The notes under the pieces are model-generated. The model did not search any database and was not told where the DNA came from. It saw nothing but the letters and a program-made list of their open reading frames with translations. Positions 9,433 to 18,043 of a stretch of 64,000 bases of DNA are shown in pieces. Within the stretch, counting starts at the first letter, position 1; each line of letters starts with the position of its first letter. The translations under genes were made by a program, and so were the position numbers. This DNA is from Alteromonas_F sp964429915 (GTDB lineage Bacteria; Pseudomonadota; Gammaproteobacteria; Enterobacterales; Alteromonadaceae), in contig CAYSDZ010000007.1 of NCBI GenBank assembly GCA_964429915.1, positions 1-64,000 of the forward strand, read 5' to 3'.

Positions 9433-10767
9433 TTATGCCTCGTTAAAAGGCTTAGCCATCAGCGCCTCGATGTCTTCAACAGTTTTAGGCACGTTGGCAG
9501 TCAGCACTTTATTACCTTCATCCGTTATCAAAATATTATCTTCAATACGAATGCCAATGCCACGGTACGCCTCTGGAATATCGAGCTCATTGGGTATGTA
9601 TAAGCCCGGTTCAACGGTTAAAACCATACCCGCTTTAAGGGCGATGTCTTGTCCGTTTTCTTTGTATTTACCCACATCATGCACATCTAAGCCTAACCAA
9701 TGTCCAAGACCGTGCATGTAAAAGCGCCGGTAGGCTTTATCTTTAATCAAACTGCCGACATCGCCACTGAGAATGGACAAATCAACTAAACCTTGGGTGA
9801 GTATTTCAATGACTTCGTTATTCACTTGCACAATGCTTGAGCCTGCAACCAAGTGCTCTATGGCATGGTATTGCGCGTCTAGCACCCATTGATACAAAGC
9901 TTTTTGAGGCGTAGAAAAAATGCCATTAACTGGAAAGGTTCGAGTAATATCAGCAGCGTACCCCTGATATTCAGCACCGGCATCAATCAATACCAGTTTG
10001 CCATCGCTTATGACGTCGCTGTTTTCAGTGTAATGCAAAATACATGCGTTATCACCCGCCCCGACAATCGTATTATAGGCAGGCGCATAGGCTCCGTTCA
10101 TTGCAAATTCGTGATGAATTTCTGCCGCCAACTGATATTCATAACATCCCGAACAAGCAAATTGCATGGCACGCTTGTGAGCAGCACAAGAAACATCCGC
10201 TGCATATTGCATAAGCTGAAGTTCTTCATTCGACTTAATCAGTCGCATCTGGTGAACCAAAGGCTGCCAATCGATAATGGTATGAGGGGCCTGTGCTGTT
10301 CTAGAGGCTTTCAAGGTAGACAAGGCATTATTTAATAGTGAATCGCACTCTGAATGATGCCCCAAACTCCAATACACATGCTCGTGCTTGTCGAGTAAAG
10401 TCACTAGCGCATCTTCAATATCTTCAACCGAAAAACAGGCATCTAACTCAAATGCCTGCTCTGCACCTGAAAGCCCAAGGCGACGACCATGCCAAATTTC
10501 TTTTTCTGGATCGCTAGGCCGCACTGCCATGGCCCTTAAACAATCTGAGGTTTGATTCGATAAAATTAACCACGAATCAGGCTCGTTAAACCCTGTTAAG
10601 TAAAAAAAATCGCTGTCTTGACGAAATGGGAACTCGGTATCTCGACTACGCGTAAGTTCAGAAGCACTGCGTATGACCACAATGCTGTTGGCTTTACACT
10701 GAGACAATAAACGATGTTGGCGCTGCTTTATTTCAGCAAACGAAAGGGTGGGTTTATTTCTATTCAC
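9433..10767 (-). CDS. pepP: Xaa-Pro aminopeptidase P
   Basis: Cytoplasmic M24B metallopeptidase removing an N-terminal residue that precedes proline. The 444 residues match the family. Metal ligands are visible in order: two aspartates in LIDAGAEYQGYAADITRTFP, a histidine in MHGLGHWLGLDVHDVG, and glutamates in LTVEPGLYIP and GIGIRIEDN. The N-terminal aminopeptidase P domain precedes them. It sits between ygfB (8-base gap) and ubiH, conserved in enteric bacteria and Alteromonadales although its link to ubiquinone synthesis is not mechanistic. Confidence 0.97.
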   Translation of the reverse strand: MNRNKPTLSFAEIKQRQHRLLSQCKANSIVVIRSASELTRSRDTEFPFRQDSDFFYLTGFNEPDSWLILSNQTSDCLRAMAVRPSDPEKEIWHGRRLGLSGAEQAFELDACFSVEDIEDALVTLLDKHEHVYWSLGHHSECDSLLNNALSTLKASRTAQAPHTIIDWQPLVHQMRLIKSNEELQLMQYAADVSCAAHKRAMQFACSGCYEYQLAAEIHHEFAMNGAYAPAYNTIVGAGDNACILHYTENSDVISDGKLVLIDAGAEYQGYAADITRTFPVNGIFSTPQKALYQWVLDAQYHAIEHLVAGSSIVQVNNEVIEILTQGLVDLSILSGDVGSLIKDKAYRRFYMHGLGHWLGLDVHDVGKYKENGQDIALKAGMVLTVEPGLYIPNELDIPEAYRGIGIRIEDNILITDEGNKVLTANVPKTVEDIEALMAKPFNEA

Positions 10768-10775
10768 TCACTACC

Positions 10776-11342
10776 TCAATGCACCATAGGGGGAGTCGGT
10801 GTATCGTCAAGTAAGGACTTACCTAGCTCACCAAAACACAACATTGCCGACATTCTGACGTACTCCACAACTTCTTCCAAAGCCCGTTCAGAATCTTCGT
10901 CTTCATCCATGGGTTCTTCCATTCGCGCAATGTCGGTAAAATCCTGCATCGCTTCTTTTATATCGTCTGAGCACTTGCTTAAATCGTTCTGTTGAAGCCC
11001 GAAACCGGCAAGAAAGCCCTGCACCCACTCAATGAGCGCAGCACCGCGTTTGTTAATAGGCGCATCATCATCGGGCAGTAAAAGCATTAACGCAAATTGC
11101 CCCTCTATTAACTGCTGACAGCTCTGATTGAAAATATCAGTAATGACCTGTTCTACCTGCGCATTAAACGGATTACCTTCATTACCCGTTTCACTTAAAA
11201 TAGAAAGCCAGTTTGTATCTGAATGACTCATACCTGCGCACAACATGCCGCACAGCATACCTTGCACTTCGGCTGGGTCGATCACTAAGTTGTTAGCAAC
11301 GAAAATCTGTTGCGCACTTTCAAAAGTGTGTTGTGTTGTCAC
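10776..11342 (-). CDS. ygfB: UPF0149 family protein YgfB
   Basis: Small acidic protein of 188 residues of the YgfB/YecA-like UPF0149 family: the sequence shows the family pattern GMLCGMLCAG near residue 29 and GFLAGFGL near residue 120, with an acidic tail (MDEDEDSERALEEVVEYVRMSAMLCF). Its biochemical role is unclear; in Pseudomonas YgfB affects ampD expression. It is the first gene of the ubi operon and is divergent from the 6S RNA. In most relatives zapA lies immediately upstream, but it does not here. Confidence 0.93.
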   Translation of the reverse strand: MTTQHTFESAQQIFVANNLVIDPAEVQGMLCGMLCAGMSHSDTNWLSILSETGNEGNPFNAQVEQVITDIFNQSCQQLIEGQFALMLLLPDDDAPINKRGAALIEWVQGFLAGFGLQQNDLSKCSDDIKEAMQDFTDIARMEEPMDEDEDSERALEEVVEYVRMSAMLCFGELGKSLLDDTPTPPMVH

Positions 11343-11438
11343 CGCAATACCTAGGGTTGTGATAGTGTTGGTATGCTATCAAGTTCTGTAAAAATACGTA
11401 AGGGTAACTGCATACTTTTACAATTAGACCCAAAGCAA

Positions 11439-11550
11439 ATGAGATGGGGCTATTGAGTAAAAGGAAGCGTCAAAAAACAGGAGGTTTTTTGCCGAGCGAC
11501 ACAGGGATGTGCTTGCAGCGTCTTTCTTTTACTCAATAGCCCCATCTCAT
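11439..11550 (+). repeat. long inverted-repeat element with two GGA-loop hairpins (copy A)
   Basis: Intergenic element between divergent ygfB and ssrS. Its arms (11439-11463 and 11526-11550) are perfect 25-base inverted repeats, extendable to 29 with one G-T pair. Inside are a hairpin with an 8-bp stem (11471-11491, CAAAAAAC and GTTTTTTG around AGGAG) and a second hairpin CACAGGGATGTG (11502-11513), followed by CTTGCAGCGT. The core aligns with copies B, C and D, but the arms are unrelated to theirs. The rest of the 333-base ygfB-ssrS gap shows no convincing gene. Confidence 0.8.
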
Positions 11551-11675
11551 AAAGCATGTATAGTAGGCGAATAAAAGTATGCGGTTGCCTCTCTTATCAA
11601 ATAATTCAGACACTATTTACTTCACCTAGGCTATGCTTTCATATACCCTGACGATCCATAGCGAAAGAGTTAATG

Positions 11676-11852
11676 TTTCCTGAGGTGTTTGCCAGTTCAT
11701 TCATGTCCCTGGCCGATGCTTTTAACCAAGGAAGTTGACGTTTTACTATTGTGCAAGCTCAGCTAGTACTGAGACGCCTACGGTGAAACAGAGGCTTCCG
11801 CCCTGAACTTTTCGGTTCACGGGCGAAAATGGACAGCGGCACCTTGGGGAAC
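11676..11852 (+). ncRNA. ssrS: 6S RNA
   Basis: Regulatory RNA that binds sigma70 RNA polymerase by mimicking an open promoter. The 5' end (TTTCCTGAGGTGTTTGCC) pairs with the 3' end (GGCACCTTGGGGAA), giving the closing stem typical of 6S RNA. The stretch CCCTGGCCGATGCTTTT after about 40 bases resembles the same region of E. coli 6S. The length of about 177 is normal and ssrS is conserved next to ygfB. The ends are estimated from the closing stem and may be off by several bases. It is separated from fau, its usual partner, by three genes. Confidence 0.88.
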
Positions 11853-11884
11853 GCCCAACGTTAACAACTAACGCGACAAATAAA

Positions 11885-12787
11885 ATGACAAAGATGGCCA
11901 TATATAATTTCGGTTCTATTAATATTGACCACGTCTACCAAGTAGACCACTTCGTTCAGCCGGGCGAAACCCTTTCTTCCCGTAAATACGAACAAGTGCT
12001 AGGTGGCAAAGGAGCCAACCAATCAGTGGCGCTGGCTAAAGCCGGTGCTCAGGTGTTTCACGTAGGCGGAATTAACCACAGCGACAAAGCATTTAAGCGC
12101 CAACTTGAAGACTATGGCGTGAATTGCGAACACATCAATCTTACTCATACGCCATCTGGCCACGCTATCATTCAAGTTACGCCTGACGCAGAAAATGCCA
12201 TTGTACTATTTGGTGGAGCCAATCAAGCACTAAGCAAGTCGCATATTCACCAATCTTTGGCCGATGCAACAAAAGGTGACTGGGTATTATTGCAAAACGA
12301 AACCAATGCGCTTGCTGATATTATTCAGGCGGCGAAAGAAAAAAATCTGTCGGTAGCATTTAACCCTGCACCGATGTCTGAAACAGTCAAGGACTTACCG
12401 CTGCACGACATTGATTTACTGATAGTGAATGAAGTAGAAGCACAAATGTTAACGGGCAAAACAACATTCAGCGATATTGCCGATTATTTTAAAGCACACT
12501 GTCCTTCTGTCATCGTCATCATTACCTTAGGTAAGAAAGGTGCACATGTCATTGATAGTGGTGAACAACATAGCGTCGATGCATTTTTAGTAGAGGCGGT
12601 CGATACCACCGCTGCGGGCGACACTTTTATCGGTTTTTTTCTAGCGAGCTTTTTAACTCAGCAAGACATCTCAACGTCGCTAAAAACGGCATGTGCGGCA
12701 TCGGCCCTATCTGTTACTCAACACGGGGCGGCGCAATCTATTCCCACTATTGACGCAGTTAACACTTTTTTACACGAGAGAGCATAG
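11885..12787 (+). CDS. rbsK: ribokinase (PfkB family)
   Basis: Sugar kinase of 300 residues, predicted to phosphorylate ribose at O5 with ATP. The PfkB signatures are present: GGKGANQ at residues 40-46 and DTTAAGDTF near the C terminus with the catalytic base D246. N-terminal FGSINIDHVYQVD and AFNPAPMS are also ribokinase-like. The start follows the end of the 6S RNA by about 32 bases and the stop is 2 bases before a nucleoside hydrolase gene, so the kinase probably takes ribose released by that enzyme. A second in-frame ATG at 11894 is possible. Other PfkB sugar specificities cannot be excluded. Confidence 0.88.
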   Translation: MTKMAIYNFGSINIDHVYQVDHFVQPGETLSSRKYEQVLGGKGANQSVALAKAGAQVFHVGGINHSDKAFKRQLEDYGVNCEHINLTHTPSGHAIIQVTPDAENAIVLFGGANQALSKSHIHQSLADATKGDWVLLQNETNALADIIQAAKEKNLSVAFNPAPMSETVKDLPLHDIDLLIVNEVEAQMLTGKTTFSDIADYFKAHCPSVIVIITLGKKGAHVIDSGEQHSVDAFLVEAVDTTAAGDTFIGFFLASFLTQQDISTSLKTACAASALSVTQHGAAQSIPTIDAVNTFLHERA

Positions 12788-12789
12788 CA

Positions 12790-13731
12790 ATGGCACATAA
12801 AATCATATTAGATACCGACCCAGGTATCGACGACGCAATGGCAATATTTTTTGCTTTTCTCGCTAAAGATATCGACGTGCTAGGCCTAACAACGGTATTC
12901 GGTAACGTTCCCGTTGATATGTCTGCAAAAAATGCGCTTATTTTGTGCGACCTTGCTGAACAGAATATCCCCGTTACTAAAGGCGTAGCCATGCCTTGGG
13001 TAGGACCAGAATCAAGTTACGCGCACTTTGTACATGGCGACGATGGCTTCGGAAATACCAACCCACCGCCATCAACGCGCAGTCTAGACCCACGCTCTTC
13101 AGCCCAGTTTATTGTCGATATGGCAAAAGCGCATCCTGGTGAAATTACGCTAGTTGCTGTGGGACCGCTTGGCAACCTAGCTTTAGCGTTGCGTTTAGAG
13201 CCTAACTTACCCAAACTGGTGAAAGGTGTGAGCATTATGGGCGGTGCTGCGTTTGTACCCGGTAACGTAACTCCTGTCGCCGAGGCCAATATTTGGAACG
13301 ATGCTCACGCGGCAGATATTGTGATGTCAGCAGAGTGGGACATCCACATGTTTGGGCTTGATGTTACCTACGATTTACCTTTCCCACCTAACTTCGTCGA
13401 TATTCTAGAGGGAAAAAACGCCAAGCTAGGCGGCTTCGTGAAAAAAGCCGCGCAGTTTTATATGGATTTTTACTCACAAGGCAAGCCTGAGCGTGTGTGT
13501 TACTTCCATGACGCATTCCCATTAGCTCATCTTCTTGAGCCGTCTTTATTTACATTTACCGAAGGTCACATGCGCGTATCTACCGACCCTCTGAATCAAG
13601 GACAAACCATTCTTGCTCCAGAGGGAACAACAGCAAGCCCAGACTGGCTGAATGCCCGAAAAGTAAAGGTAGCCACTCGCGTCGATCACCCTAAACTAAC
13701 TGAACTCTTTATAGAGACCTATGCTAGCTAG
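12790..13731 (+). CDS. inosine-uridine preferring nucleoside hydrolase family protein
   Basis: Cleaves the N-glycosidic bond of ribonucleosides to give free base and ribose. The calcium-binding signature DTDPGIDDAMA is at residues 7-17, and MGGAAFVPGNVTPVAEANIWNDAHAA carries the second active-site segment, with the conserved histidine region HDAFPLAHLL near residue 238. The 313 residues are normal for the family. It is coupled to the upstream ribokinase (2-base gap), making a nucleoside-to-ribose-5-phosphate route that continues to RpiA downstream. Base preference cannot be read from the sequence. Confidence 0.92.
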   Translation: MAHKIILDTDPGIDDAMAIFFAFLAKDIDVLGLTTVFGNVPVDMSAKNALILCDLAEQNIPVTKGVAMPWVGPESSYAHFVHGDDGFGNTNPPPSTRSLDPRSSAQFIVDMAKAHPGEITLVAVGPLGNLALALRLEPNLPKLVKGVSIMGGAAFVPGNVTPVAEANIWNDAHAADIVMSAEWDIHMFGLDVTYDLPFPPNFVDILEGKNAKLGGFVKKAAQFYMDFYSQGKPERVCYFHDAFPLAHLLEPSLFTFTEGHMRVSTDPLNQGQTILAPEGTTASPDWLNARKVKVATRVDHPKLTELFIETYAS

Positions 13732-13742
13732 GTAATACCGAC

Positions 13743-15371
13743 ATGCAATGCGCACCTTTACCTAAAAACGAAGCTGCAAGACTCAAAGTGCTTAAATACT
13801 ACGAAGTGCTCGATACAAAGGCTGAAAGCCAGTTTGACGAACTCACTGAACTGGCAGCCACCATCTGCGAAGTCCCGATAGCATTAGTTAGCCTAATCGA
13901 CACAGACCGACAATGGTTTAAATCGAAAGTGGGCATCGAAGCAGAGCAAACGCCTCGCGAAATCGCTTTTTGTGCACACTCTATTTTAGGTACTCATATT
14001 CTCGAAATACCCGATGCAACGCAAGACGAGCGGTTTTACGACAACCCTTTAGTAACGGGCGAGCCACATATTCGTTTTTATGCTGGCGCACCGTTAATTA
14101 CGCCCGAAGGGCAAGCTTTGGGAACGCTTTGCGTGATTGGCGAACGCCCCAGAATGTTGAATGATACCCAAAGAATGGCACTCAACAATTTAAGCAAAGC
14201 TGTGGTGTCACAATTAGAATTGAGGATAAAAAATAAAGAACTCCAACGACTAAACGAATTCAGACGAGATTTCATTTCTTATATCAGCCATGAACTGCGC
14301 ACGCCACTCAACGCCGTGCTTTCATTTTCAGATTTACTCAAAGAAGAATTAGCAAAGTTTGACGCGCCAGATACGGTTTACACGCAACTAGATTATATTC
14401 GCTTTAGTGGCGACCGCATTCTACATATTGTTAATTCGGTGCTGGACTTAAACCAGATTGAAGCCGGAAAAATGCAGCTTTCAATGGTAACAGTGAACCC
14501 AAAAACTGTGTTTAAGAATATCGCTATAATCACTCAGGCCATCGCCAAACAAGCAAACTGCGTCTTAAACTTTCACATCGCGGAAACACTGCCCACTGCT
14601 ATAACACTTGATGAAGGGAAGTTTTCTCAAGTCGCGCTGAATTTAATTAGTAACGCGATCAAATTTTCTATTAAGAAAAAGCATGTGGATGTGTATGCGG
14701 ATATTAAAAATGGCATTTTAAGCTACGCTGTACGCGACCAAGGTATTGGTATGAGCGAGGAGGAACAAAAAAGCCTTTTCACACAATATCGCAGACTCAA
14801 AAAAACCATGAATATTCAAGGCACAGGCCTTGGTTTGAATATTTGTAAAGGTTTGGTCGACCTCATGAATGGTGAAATTCATCTAAATAGCAAGCCAGAT
14901 AAGGGCACCTTGGTAAAGCTAACGATCCCCGTTGTCATTGCTAACGAAGACGAGCTCATACCGCATACATATCAGCCCCAACAAGATTTACTGCCCATTT
15001 CCCGCGATGTGCGTATTTTAATTGTTGAAGATCATCACGTTAACCAAGCGGTGATTCGCAGTGTGTTTGATAACTTACAATTGCCTATCGACATTGTAGA
15101 TAGCGGTGAATCCTGTCTAGAACAATTGCATATAAATTCAACCCAGAAACCCTACGACATAGTGTTTATGGATATTCGTTTACCCGGCATAAGTGGTTTA
15201 GAAACGACCGCAGCGTTACGCAAAACGCATGCAGATTTACATGTTGTCGCTTTAACCGCTGATGTTATTTCCAACAAAGACGCATTTTCAAATGTGGGTA
15301 TTGAGCATATTTTAAGTAAACCGATTGACCGAAACGCGCTAGTTTCTGTTCTCAACCAGTGCTTAGGGTAA
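13743..15371 (+). CDS. hybrid sensor histidine kinase: GAF, HisKA, HATPase, receiver
   Basis: Soluble hybrid kinase of 542 residues. An N-terminal GAF domain (about 25-160) leads through a short helix into the dimerisation domain with the phosphoacceptor H183 in SHELRTPLN. The ATPase follows with N box NLISNAIKFS (300-309), DQGIGMS and GTGLGLNICKG (360-370). The C-terminal receiver domain (about 423-540) has acidic residues E429/D430 and the phospho-aspartate D477 in FMDIRLPG. No membrane segment is seen, so it senses a cytoplasmic cue. It starts 11 bases after the nucleoside hydrolase gene and ends 1 base before fau. No cognate regulator gene is adjacent; its output is unknown. Confidence 0.93.
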   Translation: MQCAPLPKNEAARLKVLKYYEVLDTKAESQFDELTELAATICEVPIALVSLIDTDRQWFKSKVGIEAEQTPREIAFCAHSILGTHILEIPDATQDERFYDNPLVTGEPHIRFYAGAPLITPEGQALGTLCVIGERPRMLNDTQRMALNNLSKAVVSQLELRIKNKELQRLNEFRRDFISYISHELRTPLNAVLSFSDLLKEELAKFDAPDTVYTQLDYIRFSGDRILHIVNSVLDLNQIEAGKMQLSMVTVNPKTVFKNIAIITQAIAKQANCVLNFHIAETLPTAITLDEGKFSQVALNLISNAIKFSIKKKHVDVYADIKNGILSYAVRDQGIGMSEEEQKSLFTQYRRLKKTMNIQGTGLGLNICKGLVDLMNGEIHLNSKPDKGTLVKLTIPVVIANEDELIPHTYQPQQDLLPISRDVRILIVEDHHVNQAVIRSVFDNLQLPIDIVDSGESCLEQLHINSTQKPYDIVFMDIRLPGISGLETTAALRKTHADLHVVALTADVISNKDAFSNVGIEHILSKPIDRNALVSVLNQCLG

Positions 15372-15372
15372 A

Positions 15373-15954
15373 GTGAAAACAGCACAACAAAAGCGCGCAC
15401 TTCGAAACGTATTTCGCGCAAAACGGAATGCTCTGTCTCAGCGTGAACATAGTAAAAACAGCCAAGAAATCAGTACCCACCTTGAACAATTGCTGGCGCC
15501 ATACCATACCATCACCGCGTATCTTGCTAATGATGCCGAACCGGATATTTCAGCTTTCATCAGCGCTTCTTGGAAGCGGAAAAAACGTATTTTACTACCT
15601 GTATTGCACCCTTTTACGCCGAGCTATGTAGTGTTTCAACGCTATCAAAGTTGCACTGAAATGGGCAAAAATCGCTTTGCCATAGAAGAACCTCAATTAG
15701 ACTGCTCGGCAATTGTACCGACGAATCAAATAGACGTTGTTTTGTTGCCTCTCGTTGCCTTCGACTCGAACAAAAATCGGCTTGGCATGGGTGGAGGCTT
15801 CTACGACAGAACATTGGCAAAGGTATGCAGTTCAAGCAAGCGACCAATTTTTATTGGCATTGCCCACGATTGTCAGTATTCTTCTGCCATCTTACCCACC
15901 GAACCGTGGGATATTCCGCTTGACCATATTGTTACACCCGACAACATTATTTAA
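15373..15954 (+). CDS. fau: 5-formyltetrahydrofolate cyclo-ligase
   Basis: Converts 5-formyl-THF to 5,10-methenyl-THF with ATP (YgfA family, 193 residues). The family motifs RNVFRAKRNALS near the N terminus and the substrate/nucleotide site LGMGGGFYDRTLA near residue 137 are clear, with the C-terminal WDIPLDHIVTP. It starts with GTG one base after the kinase stop. In E. coli it is co-transcribed directly behind 6S RNA; here three genes intervene. It supplies folate cofactor pools that GcvT also uses. Confidence 0.95.
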   Translation: MKTAQQKRALRNVFRAKRNALSQREHSKNSQEISTHLEQLLAPYHTITAYLANDAEPDISAFISASWKRKKRILLPVLHPFTPSYVVFQRYQSCTEMGKNRFAIEEPQLDCSAIVPTNQIDVVLLPLVAFDSNKNRLGMGGGFYDRTLAKVCSSSKRPIFIGIAHDCQYSSAILPTEPWDIPLDHIVTPDNII

Positions 15955-15980
15955 GAAAGAGCATTTAAGTAAGAGCATTT

Positions 15981-16634
15981 ATGAACCAACAAGAAAAAAA
16001 GCAGGCAGTTGCGAAAGCCGCATTACGTTATGTAGAAAATGACACGGTCATTGGCGTAGGATCCGGTAGTACAGTCAATTGTTTTATCGACGCGCTGGCA
16101 CCCATAGCTTCTCGTATAACAGGCGCAGTGGCAGCATCCGAAGCATCAGCAGAGCGCTTACGTGGTATTGGTATTGACGTGCTTGACCTGAATAGCGTAG
16201 ACGAACTGTCGATTTATGTAGACGGTGCCGACGAAATTACAGAACACAAGCAAATGATCAAAGGTGGCGGTGCAGCACTGACGCGCGAAAAAATAATTGC
16301 AGCGGTCGCTAAAACATTTGTGTGTATTGTCGACAACAGCAAGCAAGTGCCAGTGCTAGGTGGGTTTCCTTTGCCCGTAGAAATTATCCCAATGGCGCGT
16401 TCGTATGTGTCGAGAAAATTAGTTGAATTAGGTGGTGACCCTGAATATCGCCAAGGCGTGATCACTGACAATGGCAACGTGATTGTCGATATACATAATT
16501 TATCTATCACTGACCCTAGCGCACTAGAAACCAATATCAATCAAATTGCAGGGGTAGTTACCAACGGCCTTTTTGCACGAAGAGCCGCTGACACGGTTTT
16601 GGTTGCAACGAATGAAGGTGTGCTCACGCTTTAA
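15981..16634 (+). CDS. rpiA: ribose-5-phosphate isomerase A
   Basis: Interconverts ribose 5-phosphate and ribulose 5-phosphate. The 217 residues contain the phosphate loop GVGSGSTVNCFID near residue 25, YVDGADEI with the catalytic aspartates near 80, and KGGGAALTREKI near 95. It lies between fau and serA as in E. coli (opposite order there around serA). Together with the upstream nucleoside hydrolase and ribokinase it completes a route from nucleosides to the pentose phosphate pathway. Confidence 0.97.
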   Translation: MNQQEKKQAVAKAALRYVENDTVIGVGSGSTVNCFIDALAPIASRITGAVAASEASAERLRGIGIDVLDLNSVDELSIYVDGADEITEHKQMIKGGGAALTREKIIAAVAKTFVCIVDNSKQVPVLGGFPLPVEIIPMARSYVSRKLVELGGDPEYRQGVITDNGNVIVDIHNLSITDPSALETNINQIAGVVTNGLFARRAADTVLVATNEGVLTL

Positions 16635-16640
16635 TTTTGC

Positions 16641-16668
16641 TTTGTTAATCATCTGATTCCTGTATAAT
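16641..16668 (+). promoter_or_regulatory. probable promoter of serA
   Basis: A perfect TATAAT (16663-16668) lies 15-16 bases after TTTGTT/TTGTTA (16641-16647) in the rpiA-serA gap, about 45 bases before the serA ATG. The spacing is slightly short for sigma70, but the extended context TGTATAAT supports it. Confidence 0.55.
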
Positions 16669-16718
16669 CTACGTTTAGACGTCCAGATGCCTATTTGAAA
16701 CCGAATACGAGTGACACC

Positions 16719-17948
16719 ATGACTAAAATATCATTGCCGAAAGATAAAATAAGAATTTTACTTTTGGAAGGACTACACCAAAGCGCTCTCGATACCTTAA
16801 AAGCGAATGGCTATACCAACATCGAAGCGTTAAAAACGTCCCTGCCTGAGGACGAATTAAAAGAAAAGATAAAAGATGTGCACTTTGTTGGCATTCGTTC
16901 TCGCACTCAGCTTAATCAATCAGTGATTGACGCCGCGACTAAATTGGTCGCCGTCGGGTGTTTTTGTATTGGCACAAACCAAGTCGATTTGCTTGCCACT
17001 CAAAAACGCGGTATTCCAGTATTTAATGCGCCGTTTTCAAACACTCGCTCTGTGGCTGAATTGGTGTTAGGTCAACTCATTCTGCTGCTTAGAGGAGTAC
17101 CCCTTCGCAATGCAAAAGCACATCGTGGTGAATGGCTCAAAAGCGCAGTGGGATCGTTCGAAGCTAGGGGAAAGACCTTAGGTATCATCGGGTACGGTCA
17201 CATTGGTACTCAACTCAGTATTTTGGCTGAGCACTTAGGTATGCGCGTGCAATTTTTCGACATTGAAGATAAGCTGGTACTAGGTAATGCGACTCAAATA
17301 AAGTCGCTCGATACTTTGCTTAGCAGCTCTGATGTGGTGTCTTTACACGTACCTGAAACACTACAAACGCAAAACATGATAGGTTCTGCCGAACTCAACA
17401 AAATGAAAAAAGGCAGCGTACTAATCAATGCGTCAAGAGGCACCGTCGTCGATATTGATGCCTTAGTGTCTGCATTAGACGCGGGCCATATCAGCGGAGC
17501 CGCCGTAGATGTATTCCCCGTAGAGCCGAAAGGCAATGATGAGGAATTTGAATCGCCATTGCGTCGTTTTGACAATGTTATTCTCACTCCACATGTTGGG
17601 GGTAGCACACAAGAAGCGCAAGAGAATATTGGTATTGAAGTGGCCGGTAAACTAGCAAAATACAGCGATAATGGCTCTACATTATCAGCCGTAAATTTCC
17701 CAGAAGTTTCCTTACCTGAGCACACAGGTTGCTCACGCTTACTGCATATTCACCAAAACAAACCCGGTATTTTAACTCGCATTAACTTAGCCTTTGCTGA
17801 CAAAAATATTAATATTGCCGCTCAATATCTACAAACCAATGCAGATATCGGCTATGTGGTAATAGATGTCGAAGCAGAGCATGCCGACGAAGCTTTCGAA
17901 GAACTAACAAAAATAGACGGCACAATTAAAACTCGTAAGCTTCACTAA
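16719..17948 (+). CDS. serA: D-3-phosphoglycerate dehydrogenase
   Basis: First enzyme of serine synthesis, oxidising 3-phosphoglycerate with NAD. Very close to E. coli SerA along its length: CFCIGTNQVDL, FNAPFSNTRSVAELV, the NAD-binding GIIGYGHIGTQL, INASRGTVVD and the catalytic HVGGSTQEAQENIG. A C-terminal ACT domain (about residues 335-409) implies feedback inhibition by serine. The start at 16719 (409 residues, MTKISLPKDK) matches the E. coli start; an in-frame ATG at 16695 would add eight residues. It provides serine, the source of glycine for the gcv system. Confidence 0.97.
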   Translation: MTKISLPKDKIRILLLEGLHQSALDTLKANGYTNIEALKTSLPEDELKEKIKDVHFVGIRSRTQLNQSVIDAATKLVAVGCFCIGTNQVDLLATQKRGIPVFNAPFSNTRSVAELVLGQLILLLRGVPLRNAKAHRGEWLKSAVGSFEARGKTLGIIGYGHIGTQLSILAEHLGMRVQFFDIEDKLVLGNATQIKSLDTLLSSSDVVSLHVPETLQTQNMIGSAELNKMKKGSVLINASRGTVVDIDALVSALDAGHISGAAVDVFPVEPKGNDEEFESPLRRFDNVILTPHVGGSTQEAQENIGIEVAGKLAKYSDNGSTLSAVNFPEVSLPEHTGCSRLLHIHQNKPGILTRINLAFADKNINIAAQYLQTNADIGYVVIDVEAEHADEAFEELTKIDGTIKTRKLH

Positions 17949-17988
17949 AGTGGATTGAGGATAGGATAGAATATAATAATCAAAAACT

Positions 17989-18015
17989 AAAAAGCCCTCA
18001 AAAGAGGGCTTTTTA
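17989..18015. terminator. bidirectional rho-independent terminator between serA and a DUF481 gene
   Basis: AAAAAGCCCTC, a 4-base loop and GAGGGCTTTTT form a strong symmetric hairpin with T runs on both strands. It can end serA on the plus strand and the DUF481 gene (18044-18808) on the minus strand. Confidence 0.88.
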
Positions 18016-18043
18016 TTATCGACTTAAACCTGTTCAGTCTTAC

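Noticed and set aside
9889..10335. A 148-codon plus-strand frame opposite pepP
   Set aside because: No family resemblance, and it runs fully antisense to conserved pepP coding sequence.
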